From positions 2,738,501 to 2,802,500 of the forward strand of contig NZ_CP015199.1 of NCBI RefSeq assembly GCF_001648155.1: DNA of 64,000 nt, written 5' to 3'. Numbering within the stretch: position 1 is the first letter of the stretch; every line of letters begins with the position of its first letter. Positions 25,717 to 34,489 of this stretch are shown here, one piece after another. The position numbers and the translations under genes were made by a program. Source of the DNA: Chryseobacterium glaciei (lineage in GTDB: Bacteria; Bacteroidota; Bacteroidia; Flavobacteriales; Weeksellaceae). The notes under the pieces were generated by a model. That model did no database searches. It saw only the letters and a program-made list of their open reading frames with translations, and was not told the origin of the DNA.

Positions 25717-27015
25717 TTAATCTTTATCCAACGTCGAATTTTCTTTGGTGTCTTTCATTCGCACATACACGAGCAATGAAAACAAAATACATGCAGTAAT
25801 GTACCAATAGAAATAATGTTCGGCTCCAAATTTCTTTAGCCATAACGCAATATACTCTGCACTGCCTCCAAATATCGCCACGGTTAAGGCGTAAGGTAGA
25901 CCTACTCCTAGGGCACGCACTTCTGAAGGGAAAAGTTCTGCTTTTACGATAGCGTTGATAGAAGTGTATCCGCTCACAATAATTAATGCTGCCATGATCA
26001 GGAAGAATGCCGTCCACATAGAAGTTGTATGACTTAATGCCGTAAGTAACGGAACAGTACATATCGTTCCCAAAATTCCGAAACCTAATAATAAAGGTCG
26101 TCTTCCGATTTTATCCGAAAGTCCTCCAAAAACAGGTTGTAAACAGGCAAAAATAAATAAAGAGATAAATGAAATTAATGTAGATTGTTCTTTAGTAAGA
26201 TGAACAGTATTCACCAAAAATTTCTGCATATAAGTGGTGTAAGTATAGAAAGCCAATGTTCCTCCCAACGTCAATCCGATTACGGTAAGTAGAGCTTGTG
26301 GATGTTTAAGGAGTTCTTTAATGGTTCCTTTTTTCTTATCATTTACATCTTTTTTATTTTCAAAAGCTTCAGTTTCATGAAGGTTTGATCTTAAATATAA
26401 TGCGATTACCGAAAGAATAGCTCCAATTACAAAAGGAATTCTCCAGCCCCAATCTTCTAATTGAGTTTCTGTCAGAATTAATTTTTGTAAAACCAGCTGT
26501 ATTCCCAACGCGATTAATTGTCCGCCAATTAACGTCACATATTGAAAACTTGAATAAAAGCCTCGCCTGTCTTCCGTTGCCATTTCGCTGAGGTAGGTTG
26601 CCGAAACTCCGTATTCTCCACCCACACTTAATCCCTGTAATAATCGGGCGATAAGAAGTAGAGCAGGGGCTAGGATTCCTATTGTATCATAAGTTGGTGT
26701 TAAAGCAATTAACAAAGATCCGAATGACATTAACAAAACTGAAAGCGTCATTGCTTTTTTCCTTCCTATTCTATCGGCGATACTTCCGAACATCCATCCT
26801 CCGATGGGACGCATCAAAAATCCGACGAAAAATATTCCGGCTGTGTTCATTAATTGTGCATTAAGATCAGATTCCGGGAAAAATGAATTGGAAAAATAGA
26901 TGGCAAAGGCAGCGTATGCATACCAGTCATACCATTCTACCAAGTTTCCTATAGAACCGCCCACAATGGCTTTTATCCTTTGGGCAGTTGTAATTTGAGT
27001 AGTATTAGCGTTCAT
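25717..27015 (-). CDS. MFS transporter, metabolite:H+ symporter type
   Basis: A 432-residue 12-helix MFS protein of the metabolite:H+ symporter group (KgtP/ProP/CitA relatives): GSIGNLVEWYDWYAYAAFAI at the first helix, GGWMFGSIADRIGRKKAMT loop motif, RLLQGLSVGGEYGVSATYLSE, and GGLSDKIGRRPLL. These transporters take up organic acids such as 2-oxoglutarate or citrate, or zwitterions such as proline. It lies 21 bases downstream of an outer-membrane porin-like gene on the same strand, and further upstream is a two-component system, suggesting a regulated organic-acid uptake route. Confidence 0.9.
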   Translation of the reverse strand: MNANTTQITTAQRIKAIVGGSIGNLVEWYDWYAYAAFAIYFSNSFFPESDLNAQLMNTAGIFFVGFLMRPIGGWMFGSIADRIGRKKAMTLSVLLMSFGSLLIALTPTYDTIGILAPALLLIARLLQGLSVGGEYGVSATYLSEMATEDRRGFYSSFQYVTLIGGQLIALGIQLVLQKLILTETQLEDWGWRIPFVIGAILSVIALYLRSNLHETEAFENKKDVNDKKKGTIKELLKHPQALLTVIGLTLGGTLAFYTYTTYMQKFLVNTVHLTKEQSTLISFISLFIFACLQPVFGGLSDKIGRRPLLLGFGILGTICTVPLLTALSHTTSMWTAFFLIMAALIIVSGYTSINAIVKAELFPSEVRALGVGLPYALTVAIFGGSAEYIALWLKKFGAEHYFYWYITACILFSLLVYVRMKDTKENSTLDKD

Positions 27016-27036
27016 ATGGGTAAGATATTAAATTTT

Positions 27037-28452
27037 TTAAAGTACAATTTGAAAAGACAGTAAAAATTCTCCTTTTCTGTCAAAAATTCTTTTTGAAGCG
27101 GTATCATATAACGGTCTGCTGCTGTATTGAGCAATAATTCTTGCGTTTTGACCGTATAAAAAAAGATTAGCGCCGATGTCGTAGTAGCTTCCGCTTTGGT
27201 TTAATGCTTTCATATCTTTAAGAGCATAATTAAAAAACGGCTGCACTTTCACGATCTTGCTGAATTTAGGAAGTACAAAACCTACTTGGGAAAACCATAT
27301 ATTTCCTGTTCCCATCAAAACTCGATTGTTTCCGGCTCCTTCTAAAGCTTTTTCGCCTGTAAATGTTGCATCAACAGTTCCGGGATTCATAATTCCGCTT
27401 ACTCTCAGATAATTTGGGCCGTAGTTATAATTATAGAAAACAGAATAGAGCGTAAGTCCCATTTCTTTACTTTTATCACCTAATGGAAGCTCAGAATAAA
27501 CATCTGCTCCGAAAATGTTGGTATCATGAGATTCAAAAACGTTTTCTGTAGGCTGAGATTGCGTTGCATCTTTATTGGTATAAAAACCTGCTCCAATATT
27601 CAGTACTTTTTTTGCAGCTAAATTATTTCCCGCTAAAAATGATGTAGAAGTAACTTCTTTATTAAAAAACTGATAATAAGCATATCCTGCATAAGACAAT
27701 TTTCCGCTTTGGTTGTTATCAACAGCAACTCCGCCAACAGCGGGTTTCAGATTGGTTGCAAAAGGTTTGTTTACACTGAAACGATAATTAATTCTGTCAA
27801 ATTCCCCATGAACAAAAACTCCGAATTGTCTTGAAAACTGATCTGCAATTTCAATTGTCGGGAAATTAAAAACAGGAATATCACCCGCAAGCATTTTAGT
27901 TGTACTCGCATTCGTCATTCGGCTCACACCGTTCCATGAATGAAGTCCCGCTCCCAAATAAAGATTATTCTTATTAGGTTTTCCTGTCTGAAAATCATTT
28001 CTCGGAATAATAGCAAATTCATTGTAAGCATCATGAAAAAAGAAAGGTGCTTTTTTTCCTGCTCCGTTATTTCCTGTTCCAGTTCCTCCGCCAGAAATAA
28101 AATTTTGATTATTAATTCCCATCTGCAAAAAGACAGAATAGAACGGCGTTAACTGACTTTGGATAATCAATCTCATTCTTCGGATTCCCGCATCATACGT
28201 CTGATCCTGCGGAACTCCATTGACGGCCGTTCCCGGATTATTATCGATACTTCGAAGCCAGATTTGACTCGAAATTCCGAATTTTAACCATTTATCACCT
28301 TTTTGATTAAGGTTGATTTTAAGCTCTCCAATATCCAACGGATTCTTTTCTACAGTTGGAACTTCTTCCATCTTTTTTTCGGACTTAATCGTGTCTTGGC
28401 TATAGGCGAATTGCACTGCAGTTAAACCGAAAAGTAAGAGTAATTTTTTCAT
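27037..28452 (-). CDS. Outer-membrane porin-like protein
   Basis: A 471-residue protein with signal peptide MKKLLLLFGLTAVQFAYSQ and a barrel-like body of alternating strands (LKFGISSQIWLRS, RRMRLIIQSQLTPFYSVFLQ, SKIVKVQPFFNYALKDM) ending GEFLLSFQIVL. The RRMRLIIQSQLTPFYSVF opening resembles phosphate-selective-porin (OprO/P)-type proteins. It precedes the MFS symporter gene by 21 bases, a likely outer/inner membrane transport pair. The pore's substrate is inferred from this pairing only. Confidence 0.75.
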   Translation of the reverse strand: MKKLLLLFGLTAVQFAYSQDTIKSEKKMEEVPTVEKNPLDIGELKINLNQKGDKWLKFGISSQIWLRSIDNNPGTAVNGVPQDQTYDAGIRRMRLIIQSQLTPFYSVFLQMGINNQNFISGGGTGTGNNGAGKKAPFFFHDAYNEFAIIPRNDFQTGKPNKNNLYLGAGLHSWNGVSRMTNASTTKMLAGDIPVFNFPTIEIADQFSRQFGVFVHGEFDRINYRFSVNKPFATNLKPAVGGVAVDNNQSGKLSYAGYAYYQFFNKEVTSTSFLAGNNLAAKKVLNIGAGFYTNKDATQSQPTENVFESHDTNIFGADVYSELPLGDKSKEMGLTLYSVFYNYNYGPNYLRVSGIMNPGTVDATFTGEKALEGAGNNRVLMGTGNIWFSQVGFVLPKFSKIVKVQPFFNYALKDMKALNQSGSYYDIGANLFLYGQNARIIAQYSSRPLYDTASKRIFDRKGEFLLSFQIVL

Positions 28453-28554
28453 AGGCGTTTTTACTTGTGCCTAAACAAGAAATAAATTCTGAAGAAATTT
28501 TGAAGTTTTCACAGAATTTGAATTTTTGTTGTTATGTTTTTGAATTTCAGTTAA

Positions 28555-29823
28555 TTATTTTGTGAAATTAATTTTGACAGTATGTAAATTATGTTCAAAA
28601 TGATAAGAAATTTCAGTATTATAAATCTCCAAAATCTTCTTCACAAGCGCCAAACCAATCCCAATGGAATTTTGATTGGGATTTCCTCGCTTGAATCTTT
28701 TGAATAATTCTTCCGTAGAAATTGTGGGCGGATTTCCTGTATTTGAGATCTGAAAATAAGTTTCTGTAAGCTTTACAAAAATCTTTCCGTTTTCGATATT
28801 ATGCCTTTTTGAATTGTTGATAAGATTGTTAATAACTATAGATGCCAAATTTTCATCAAAATTAAGATATACATCATCCTGAATTTCGTTAACCAAAGTA
28901 AGGTTCTGAATTTCAAATAAATCCTCAAAATAATGAAGTCTGTCTTTTAATAATTCCGAAAAATTAATCAGTTGTGAATCATTTTTTTCAAAATGTTCCA
29001 ATTTAGCAAGAAGAATTAGAGATTGATTGATAGATGAAAGCCTGTCCAATTCATCATTCATCGAAGAAAGTGTGATCAATTGATTTTCTGAAAGTTCGCT
29101 ATCCATTAATAATTCTATTTTACCTTTAATAGAAGCTAACGGTGTCTGTAATTCGTGGGAAGTATTTTCTGAAAGTTCTTCCAAAACGTTGTAATCTTTT
29201 TTGGAGCTTTCGGACATTTTTAAGAGAAATTTATTTAATGATTTAAATTCTTCAGTCTCTGTTTCCATTAAATTCATCGGGCTGTTATCTCTCAATCTGA
29301 ATTTTTTAATTTCATCCATCGCGTGATAAAAAGGATCGAGAATTTTTTTTGAAACTAAAACACTCACAATAATCGTGAGAATGACAAGAAAAACCATGAT
29401 CCACGCTACAACCATGATAATGCTCATCATAAAACGGTTTTCGATAATCGTGATATATCTTACGCTCGTAATAGAATATTTTTTCTGATGAATAACAGGG
29501 TAGGTAGTAACGGAAATTCGGTTGATATAGGACTGTATGCTTTTATTCCAGAGATATTTTTCCTCAATAATTTTTTCTTTGGCGATTTTTGTATCAGGCG
29601 GAAGAATTTTAACCTGAGTTTGTCGATGATGAGATTTTAAATAATCATAAGCCGAATCTTTCTCCAATTTATGAGTGACATATTCGTTTAAATCTTCCAA
29701 TTTCAGAATGGCAGAACGCATTGTTGCTCTTTCAAAAGCAAAATACAAAATAGCAAAGCCTGTGACGAGGACAAAAAATACCAAAAAGGTAAATGCTCTG
29801 GCAAAACGGAAGCTTAAATTCAT
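28555..29823 (-). CDS. Sensor histidine kinase
   Basis: A 422-residue membrane kinase: helices at about 9-30 and 133-158 enclosing a periplasmic domain of about 100 residues, then an H-box SHELQTPLA with phosphorylated His223, N-box NNLINNSKRH, and G-box SIGIGLALVKKI. The periplasmic part has no recognised fold. It follows the response regulator gene by 68 bases on the same strand and precedes the porin gene by 102 bases; it could sense the substrate of that porin/MFS pair, as TctE does for citrate in other bacteria (analogy). Confidence 0.93.
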   Translation of the reverse strand: MNLSFRFARAFTFLVFFVLVTGFAILYFAFERATMRSAILKLEDLNEYVTHKLEKDSAYDYLKSHHRQTQVKILPPDTKIAKEKIIEEKYLWNKSIQSYINRISVTTYPVIHQKKYSITSVRYITIIENRFMMSIIMVVAWIMVFLVILTIIVSVLVSKKILDPFYHAMDEIKKFRLRDNSPMNLMETETEEFKSLNKFLLKMSESSKKDYNVLEELSENTSHELQTPLASIKGKIELLMDSELSENQLITLSSMNDELDRLSSINQSLILLAKLEHFEKNDSQLINFSELLKDRLHYFEDLFEIQNLTLVNEIQDDVYLNFDENLASIVINNLINNSKRHNIENGKIFVKLTETYFQISNTGNPPTISTEELFKRFKRGNPNQNSIGIGLALVKKILEIYNTEISYHFEHNLHTVKINFTK

Positions 29824-29891
29824 TTAATGAGAAGTTAGAATTTAGAGGTTAGAAATTAGTTTTACAATGATTATGTTATTACTAATATTTT

Positions 29892-30569
29892 TTATTTATC
29901 AATCCATTTATAACCCAATCCATAAACGGTTTGCAGATAATCTTTTCCACCTGAATCCAGAATTTTCTTTCTTAAGTTTTTCAAATGTTGATAGACAAAA
30001 TCTACATTGTCAATACTGTACGTGTAATCTCCCCAAAGATGGCTTGCAATCGCTTGTTTAGATAACATTCTGTTCTGATTATTAATGAAATAGATCAATA
30101 AATTCAATTCTTTTTTGGTGAGATTGAGCAGTTGACCGTTAATTTTACACTCTTTAGATTCCAGGTCAATTGTAATTTCGTTAAAACTTAAAATGCGGTT
30201 AGCTTCCGGAGTCTTTCTTCTGAGAACCGCTTTTATTCTTGAATGAAGTTCGGGCAATGAAAATGGTTTTGTTACGTAATCATCTGCGCCGTCGTCTAAT
30301 CCTGTAAGTTTTGTGTCCAGAGAATTTTTTGCTGAAACAATAATTACGCTGGCAGATGGAGAATAATTTTTGATATGTTTGAGGATTTCCAACCCATTTC
30401 CGTCAGGAAGCATAAGGTCTAAAAGGATGCAGTCGTATTCAAAAAGTTCAATTTTTTCTAACGCTTCTTTTGCACTAGAAGCCACTTCACAGACGTAATC
30501 TTCTTTTTTAAGATAATCTGTGATGTTGGTTGCAAGTTCCTTATGGTCTTCTATGATTAGGATTTTCAT
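29892..30569 (-). CDS. OmpR-family response regulator
   Basis: A 225-residue regulator: receiver domain with acidic residues Glu7-Asp8, phosphoacceptor Asp51 in ILLDLMLPDGNG and the DYVTKPFSLPELHSR lysine region; then an OmpR/PhoB winged helix with LTKKELNLLIYFINNQNRML and VYQHLKNLRKKI...VYGLGYKW. It partners the histidine kinase downstream. Probable targets are the porin and MFS genes that follow. No clear -7 word precedes it; TATCTTTA on the minus strand is one base off. Confidence 0.94.
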   Translation of the reverse strand: MKILIIEDHKELATNITDYLKKEDYVCEVASSAKEALEKIELFEYDCILLDLMLPDGNGLEILKHIKNYSPSASVIIVSAKNSLDTKLTGLDDGADDYVTKPFSLPELHSRIKAVLRRKTPEANRILSFNEITIDLESKECKINGQLLNLTKKELNLLIYFINNQNRMLSKQAIASHLWGDYTYSIDNVDFVYQHLKNLRKKILDSGGKDYLQTVYGLGYKWIDK

Positions 30570-30615
30570 ATAAAATTATTAAACTGAAATATCGTATTCT
30601 TCGGTTTAAAGATAT

Positions 30616-30643
30616 AAAAAAACCGTTCAGCAATATTGAACGG
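30616..30643 (-). terminator. Minus-strand terminator upstream of the response regulator
   Basis: CCGTTCA pairs with TGAACGG around a 7-base loop; on the minus strand it is followed by seven T. It would end transcripts arriving from the barrel gene at 30888, insulating the two-component genes. Confidence 0.7.
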
Positions 30644-30663
30644 AATTTGTATGTTGAAATTTA

Positions 30664-30870
30664 ATAAAAAATTTAGGCACAAAGGTTTTAACACTTAAGT
30701 TTATTTAAGTTAATAGAATTATGTATAGAAGAACACTTTAGTTCTTTTGAAAATCAAAGATTTTCATCTTATGTGAACTTTTGTATTTTCAAAGTAATAA
30801 GCTTTCTAAAACTTAAGTGCTCTAAAGTGTTTAATACAAACTTTTGCTTCTTTTGTGGTAAAATTAAAAT
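30664..30870. repeat. AT-rich imperfect dyad element
   Basis: A stretch of about 200 bases symmetric around 30757: the centre is GAAAATC-AAA-GATTTTC, and outer arms CACTTAAGTTT (30692-30702) and AAACTTAAGTG (30809-30819) are perfect mirrors. Further out GCACAAAGG and CTTTTGTGG are loosely mirrored. No reading frame. It resembles a dispersed non-coding repeat. Confidence 0.5.
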
Positions 30871-30887
30871 TTAAACAAGTCTAATTT

Positions 30888-31640
30888 TTAAAATCTATAT
30901 CCGAGGGAAAGTCCGCTTCTGAAACCTGCCCAAGGCCCATCGATTTTTATTCGGGCTCCTTTTTCATTGGTTTCAACGGTGTAATCTACAAAAGGAATGT
31001 CCAGATCTTCAATTTCTTTTTTTAATTGAGCCTGCATTTCGGGAGTCAGAACGTAGTCGCTTGTCATGGTAAAGTCACCTTTTCCGCTTCCGTAATGTCC
31101 GCCAGCGATCCAGAAATCAAGAACGAGATTTTGACTTCTGGTTAAAAGAAACTGAACGCCGACCATTACTCCGCCACTGTTTCCGTTGGCGCTTCCTGTA
31201 CCTTTTAAGGGGATTTGATAAGTGTTTCCATCGATCGCGTTGTAGTCATAATAGAAATCGAAAGTATTGGAAGTTATCTTTGAATATCTGTAATAAGGTG
31301 CGATGTAAAAGCCCTTTCCGTAGCCTTTTCCAAGATAAAAACGAGGTTCTACCGTGAAATTTGTTGCTTTTACTCTAAGATTTTGAAATCTTTTTTCATC
31401 TTCGTCACTTAAAAATGAGTTGATGAAAGGAACCTTACCTTCCGGCATCGTTCCAAAGCTTACATTCATTGAAAACCATTGATTTATCGATCTTTCATAA
31501 GACAAATTAATGTTTCTGAATACATATCCTGTAACATTGGTTTTAATGATGTTCATTTTTTCCAGAGGTTCGCTGCTGGTTTCCTGTGCGTTGAATTCTG
31601 AGAACAACAAGGGAAGAATTATAATGAAATATTTTTTCAT
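30888..31640 (-). CDS. Outer-membrane beta-barrel protein (DUF3575-like)
   Basis: A 250-residue exported protein with signal peptide MKKYFIIILPLLFSEFNAQ, then an eight-strand-type barrel: NIIKTNVTGYVFRNINLSYE at the start, WFSMNVSFGTMPEG, FYLGKGYGKGFYIAPYYRYS, and a C-terminal strand GFRSGLSLGYRF. The pattern resembles DUF3575 proteins of Bacteroidota. An acidic extracellular loop (PEMQAQLKKEIEDLDIPF) lies before the last strands. No partner gene is beside it; function unknown. Confidence 0.65.
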   Translation of the reverse strand: MKKYFIIILPLLFSEFNAQETSSEPLEKMNIIKTNVTGYVFRNINLSYERSINQWFSMNVSFGTMPEGKVPFINSFLSDEDEKRFQNLRVKATNFTVEPRFYLGKGYGKGFYIAPYYRYSKITSNTFDFYYDYNAIDGNTYQIPLKGTGSANGNSGGVMVGVQFLLTRSQNLVLDFWIAGGHYGSGKGDFTMTSDYVLTPEMQAQLKKEIEDLDIPFVDYTVETNEKGARIKIDGPWAGFRSGLSLGYRF

Positions 31641-31843
31641 GATTTTAAATTTTCATTAAACATTAAGTGATTGGTATTGATACGAAAGCAAAAAACGGGC
31701 AGGAAATCAATAAACTGTGAATTTAATTTTCAATTATGATTAAAAATAGTAAACAAATGTTGATTATGGAAGTAAAATTTACCTTTTGAGTGTTTTCTTT
31801 TTAAATATAATTCTAAAATCATCAATGATAAATTAAAACAAAA

Positions 31844-31877
31844 AAAATCCGCTCATCAAGATGAATGAACGGATTTT
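31844..31877 (-). terminator. Terminator of the T9SS protein gene
   Basis: AAAATCCGCTCAT and ATGAACGGATTTT pair with one wobble around an 8-base loop; on the minus strand it ends in a T run. It lies just after the gene at 31898. Confidence 0.85.
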
Positions 31878-31897
31878 GTTTTATTGAGTGTTGATTT

Positions 31898-32896
31898 CTA
31901 TTTCTTAATAAATTTCGCAGTCTCAGCTTTAGAATCTTTTCCTGAAACTTCAATAAAGTAAGCAGCAGGCGGTAATTCTGAAATCTGAACTTTTCCGGCT
32001 TTAAGATCTGCCGTTTTTACTAATTTTCCATCTAAACTGTATACTTTAGCTGTTGAAAAATTTCCTGCTCCTTTCAATTCAATAGCATCTTGAGCTGGAT
32101 TAGGATAAATTTTTAAACTTTCTTTTTTAGCAACAAAATCTCCTGTTGATAATGTTGGTAAATTAAGAGCCTGAGCAGCGTTTGAGGTTTGGTTATTAAT
32201 TCCTGCTACAGGAACATTAACAATAGTTTCAATTGTCGTTAATAACGGGAATTTGTGAGTGCTGTCGTAATATGCATAAGAAGTATTGGTAATAGATCCT
32301 ATTGGAAATATAAACGATGTATCATTCGGTAAGTGAAGATTGAAAGTCTGAACAGATTTGGTTCTCAATACGTTATTAAATGTAGCGGGTCCCAAAAGCA
32401 ATGTTCCCGATGCGTCAGCAGAAATATTAATTGTTCCTTTGCATAATCCGCTCGCAGAAGGCGATGTGAATGTTCCCTGTGCCTGATCTACCTCAGAATA
32501 TCCAAATGCGGCAGGATAAGAAATAAATGTTCCGTTATTGGTTGCCAGATTCAAAGTAGCATCTGTAGTTACCAATCCTGTGATTTCCAGTTTTGAAGCC
32601 GTTTGTTTGTAGTAAACTGTAGTTCCGCTTCCTACCATTTTCAAAGTAGAACCGGGAAAAGTCGTGATTTCACCAGCAGAAGGAGTCGAATAAACAGTTG
32701 AAGATGCTGCACCAGCCGTAAGTTGAGTATTGGTAAAAGTTGTGTTTGCTCCTGTTGCAGAATTATTAGGCGTTCCTGTTACGGATAAATAACTTACCGT
32801 TTCGCCAGTCAAAGGATCGTTAAATGCTTTGGTAATGGTAGTTTGCGCTGTATAAAGCCCTGAAGCCATCAGCAAAAAAAGTACAGATTTTCTCAT
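31898..32896 (-). CDS. Secreted protein with T9SS type A sorting domain
   Basis: A 332-residue protein: signal peptide to about residue 18, a Thr/Ser/Ala-rich body of about 230 residues with no family I recognise, and a T9SS sorting domain (LKIYPNPAQDAIELKGAGNF, VYSLDGKLVKTADLKAGKVQ, ending ETAKFIKK). The body contains repeated TT/TG stretches and no catalytic motif. It should be released or displayed through the T9SS. It is a single gene with its own terminator. Confidence 0.8.
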   Translation of the reverse strand: MRKSVLFLLMASGLYTAQTTITKAFNDPLTGETVSYLSVTGTPNNSATGANTTFTNTQLTAGAASSTVYSTPSAGEITTFPGSTLKMVGSGTTVYYKQTASKLEITGLVTTDATLNLATNNGTFISYPAAFGYSEVDQAQGTFTSPSASGLCKGTINISADASGTLLLGPATFNNVLRTKSVQTFNLHLPNDTSFIFPIGSITNTSYAYYDSTHKFPLLTTIETIVNVPVAGINNQTSNAAQALNLPTLSTGDFVAKKESLKIYPNPAQDAIELKGAGNFSTAKVYSLDGKLVKTADLKAGKVQISELPPAAYFIEVSGKDSKAETAKFIKK

Positions 32897-32984
32897 AGTT
32901 AAATTTTTCTTTAAAGATAATTAAAAACTGTGTTTCAAAATGTATTTTATTTAATCATAACGGATTTTTAATGAGAGTCTTAAA

Positions 32985-33014
32985 AACAAAAACCGTCCAA
33001 TAAAAATTGGACGG
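32985..33014 (-). terminator. Terminator of ribB
   Basis: CCGTCCAA-TAAAAA-TTGGACGG, an 8-bp stem; read on the minus strand it is followed by TTTTTGTTTTT, 27 bases after the ribB stop. Confidence 0.85.
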
Positions 33015-33041
33015 CCATTTCTGTGCGTTGAATACGATTTT

Positions 33042-33692
33042 TTAATTCTGGCTGATAATCATTTTTCGATACATATAAATATCTTCGATTGTTACGACGG
33101 TCATGTCTTTTCTTATGGCAAAATCTACAATTTCAGGAAGTCTTGCCATTGTTCCGTCTTCGTTGGTGAGTTCACAAAGTACTGCATCATCACCAAGATT
33201 GGCGAGTTTTACAAGATCTACACTTCCTTCTGTGTGTCCGCGTCTTTCGAAAACACCGTCTTTTTTAGCAATTAAAGGAAAAACGTGCCCCGGACTTGCA
33301 ATATGATCGGCTACTGCATATTCTGCAACAGCTGTTCTGATCGTTGTTACACGATCTTTTGCTGAAACTCCCGATTCCACGCCTTCTTTAGCTTCAATGG
33401 AGATCGTAAATGCGGTTTGATTTTTTGAATTGTTGCTTTCCACCATCGGACGGAGGTTAAGATGTTTACTTTTCTCCTCAGAAATGCATAAACAGACGAT
33501 TCCGCTGCATTCGCGGATCAAAAGTGCCATGTCTTTTTCTGTAATAGTGGATGCGGGAAAGATGATGTCGCCCTCATTTTCACGGTTTTCATCATCAACT
33601 AAAAGGATGCCTTTTCCCTGTTGTAATTTTAGAAGTGCATTTTTTACACGTTCTTGTGGAGTTGCTCCGAATTTTTCTAATAATTTTTCCAT
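33042..33692 (-). CDS. ribB: 3,4-dihydroxy-2-butanone 4-phosphate synthase
   Basis: A 216-residue RibB. It has the acidic substrate/metal loop DDENRENEGDIIFPA, CVCLCISEE-like central strand, DHIASPGHVFPL and RRGHTEGSVDLVKLA. It converts ribulose 5-phosphate into the four-carbon precursor of riboflavin. It is the RibB domain alone, not fused to GTP cyclohydrolase II (RibA) as in many bacteria. Control by flavin is shown by the FMN riboswitch in its leader. Confidence 0.95.
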   Translation of the reverse strand: MEKLLEKFGATPQERVKNALLKLQQGKGILLVDDENRENEGDIIFPASTITEKDMALLIRECSGIVCLCISEEKSKHLNLRPMVESNNSKNQTAFTISIEAKEGVESGVSAKDRVTTIRTAVAEYAVADHIASPGHVFPLIAKKDGVFERRGHTEGSVDLVKLANLGDDAVLCELTNEDGTMARLPEIVDFAIRKDMTVVTIEDIYMYRKMIISQN

Positions 33693-33787
33693 GTTATTTT
33701 AATTTTAAGTTAAAATACACTTCGGTACATGGAAATGAAATACAACACAATAAGCCTATAAGAATAGTCTTATTGATTGTTTCATTT

Positions 33788-33904
33788 TCTTCTCCCATCC
33801 AGACTGTAACTGTCGGTTTTGGAATTTCACCAAATCAGTCCTTTCGTTAAAAAGGAGTCGCGGACTGTAACCGCCGGTAGGGAATTTCACCCTGCCCCGA
33901 AGAA
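33788..33904 (-). ncRNA. FMN riboswitch (RFN element) in the ribB leader
   Basis: Read on the minus strand, the leader has the conserved RFN segments in order: TTCTTCGGGGCAGGGTGAAA, CCCTACCGGCGGT, AGTCCGCGA, GGACTGATTTGGTGAAATTC, and the closing CAGTCTGGATGGGAGAAGA. The element binds FMN and shuts off the gene below. Between it and the ribB ATG is a candidate expression platform, CAATAAG...CTTATTG (about 33752-33779), which could sequester the start or end transcription. The gap 33905-34046 beyond shows no other feature. Confidence 0.95.
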
Positions 33905-34046
33905 AACTTATACTAAGTTTTACTGTATGTTTGTTGTAATTGTTCTTTAATTCATTAATTTTTTATTTAACGCACAGATTACAAATTTCGGGAAGTTTTT
34001 TGGAATAGGGAAGAGTTTGTAAATTTATTGTAAATGATGTTTGAAC

Positions 34047-34487
34047 TTATTTTTCTCTACAAGCACATTCATGATTTTCATTTAAATAGGCAATTGTTGC
34101 TTTGCACATTTTTTCTAACGTATCAATATTGATGTCAGACAATTTTTTGACATAAATACAGGCTTTACCCATTTTAAATTTTCCAAAATCATCTAATAAA
34201 TGCTTACTTTCTTCGGTTGGCGAATAAACATACAGTGAAAATTCTGCTTTACGTGGCGAAAAGCCAATGAGTGGCATGTCGCCTTCATGTCCGCTTGCGT
34301 ATTTATAATGATAGCTACCAAATCCGATAATGGTTGGTCCCCACATTTTAGGCTCAAATCCTGACCATTTGCTCATAAGCTCAATTAACTGAAAGCTATC
34401 TGCTTTCTTGTCGTCTTTTTCTACAAATGAGTTAATGAAATCTGTTATGTTGACGGTGGTTTCGGTGGTTTTGTTTGCTTTGGCCAT
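34047..34487 (-). CDS. DUF1801 domain protein
   Basis: A 146-residue soluble protein of the DUF1801/YdhG-like family: VNITDFINSFVEKDDKKADS, MWGPTIIGFGSYHYKYASGH, SPRKAEFSLYVYSP and GKACIYVKKLSDINIDTLEK. The fold is known from structures but no reaction is established. It follows the SUKH-like gene after two bases on the same strand, so the two are probably coupled. It ends in NENHECACREK. Confidence 0.88.
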   Translation of the reverse strand: MAKANKTTETTVNITDFINSFVEKDDKKADSFQLIELMSKWSGFEPKMWGPTIIGFGSYHYKYASGHEGDMPLIGFSPRKAEFSLYVYSPTEESKHLLDDFGKFKMGKACIYVKKLSDINIDTLEKMCKATIAYLNENHECACREK

Positions 34488-34489
34488 GG

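Noticed and set aside
25724..26062. Second frame on the same strand as the MFS gene
   Set aside because: It is a shifted reading of the MFS gene, not a frameshifted duplicate; the MFS protein is full length without it.
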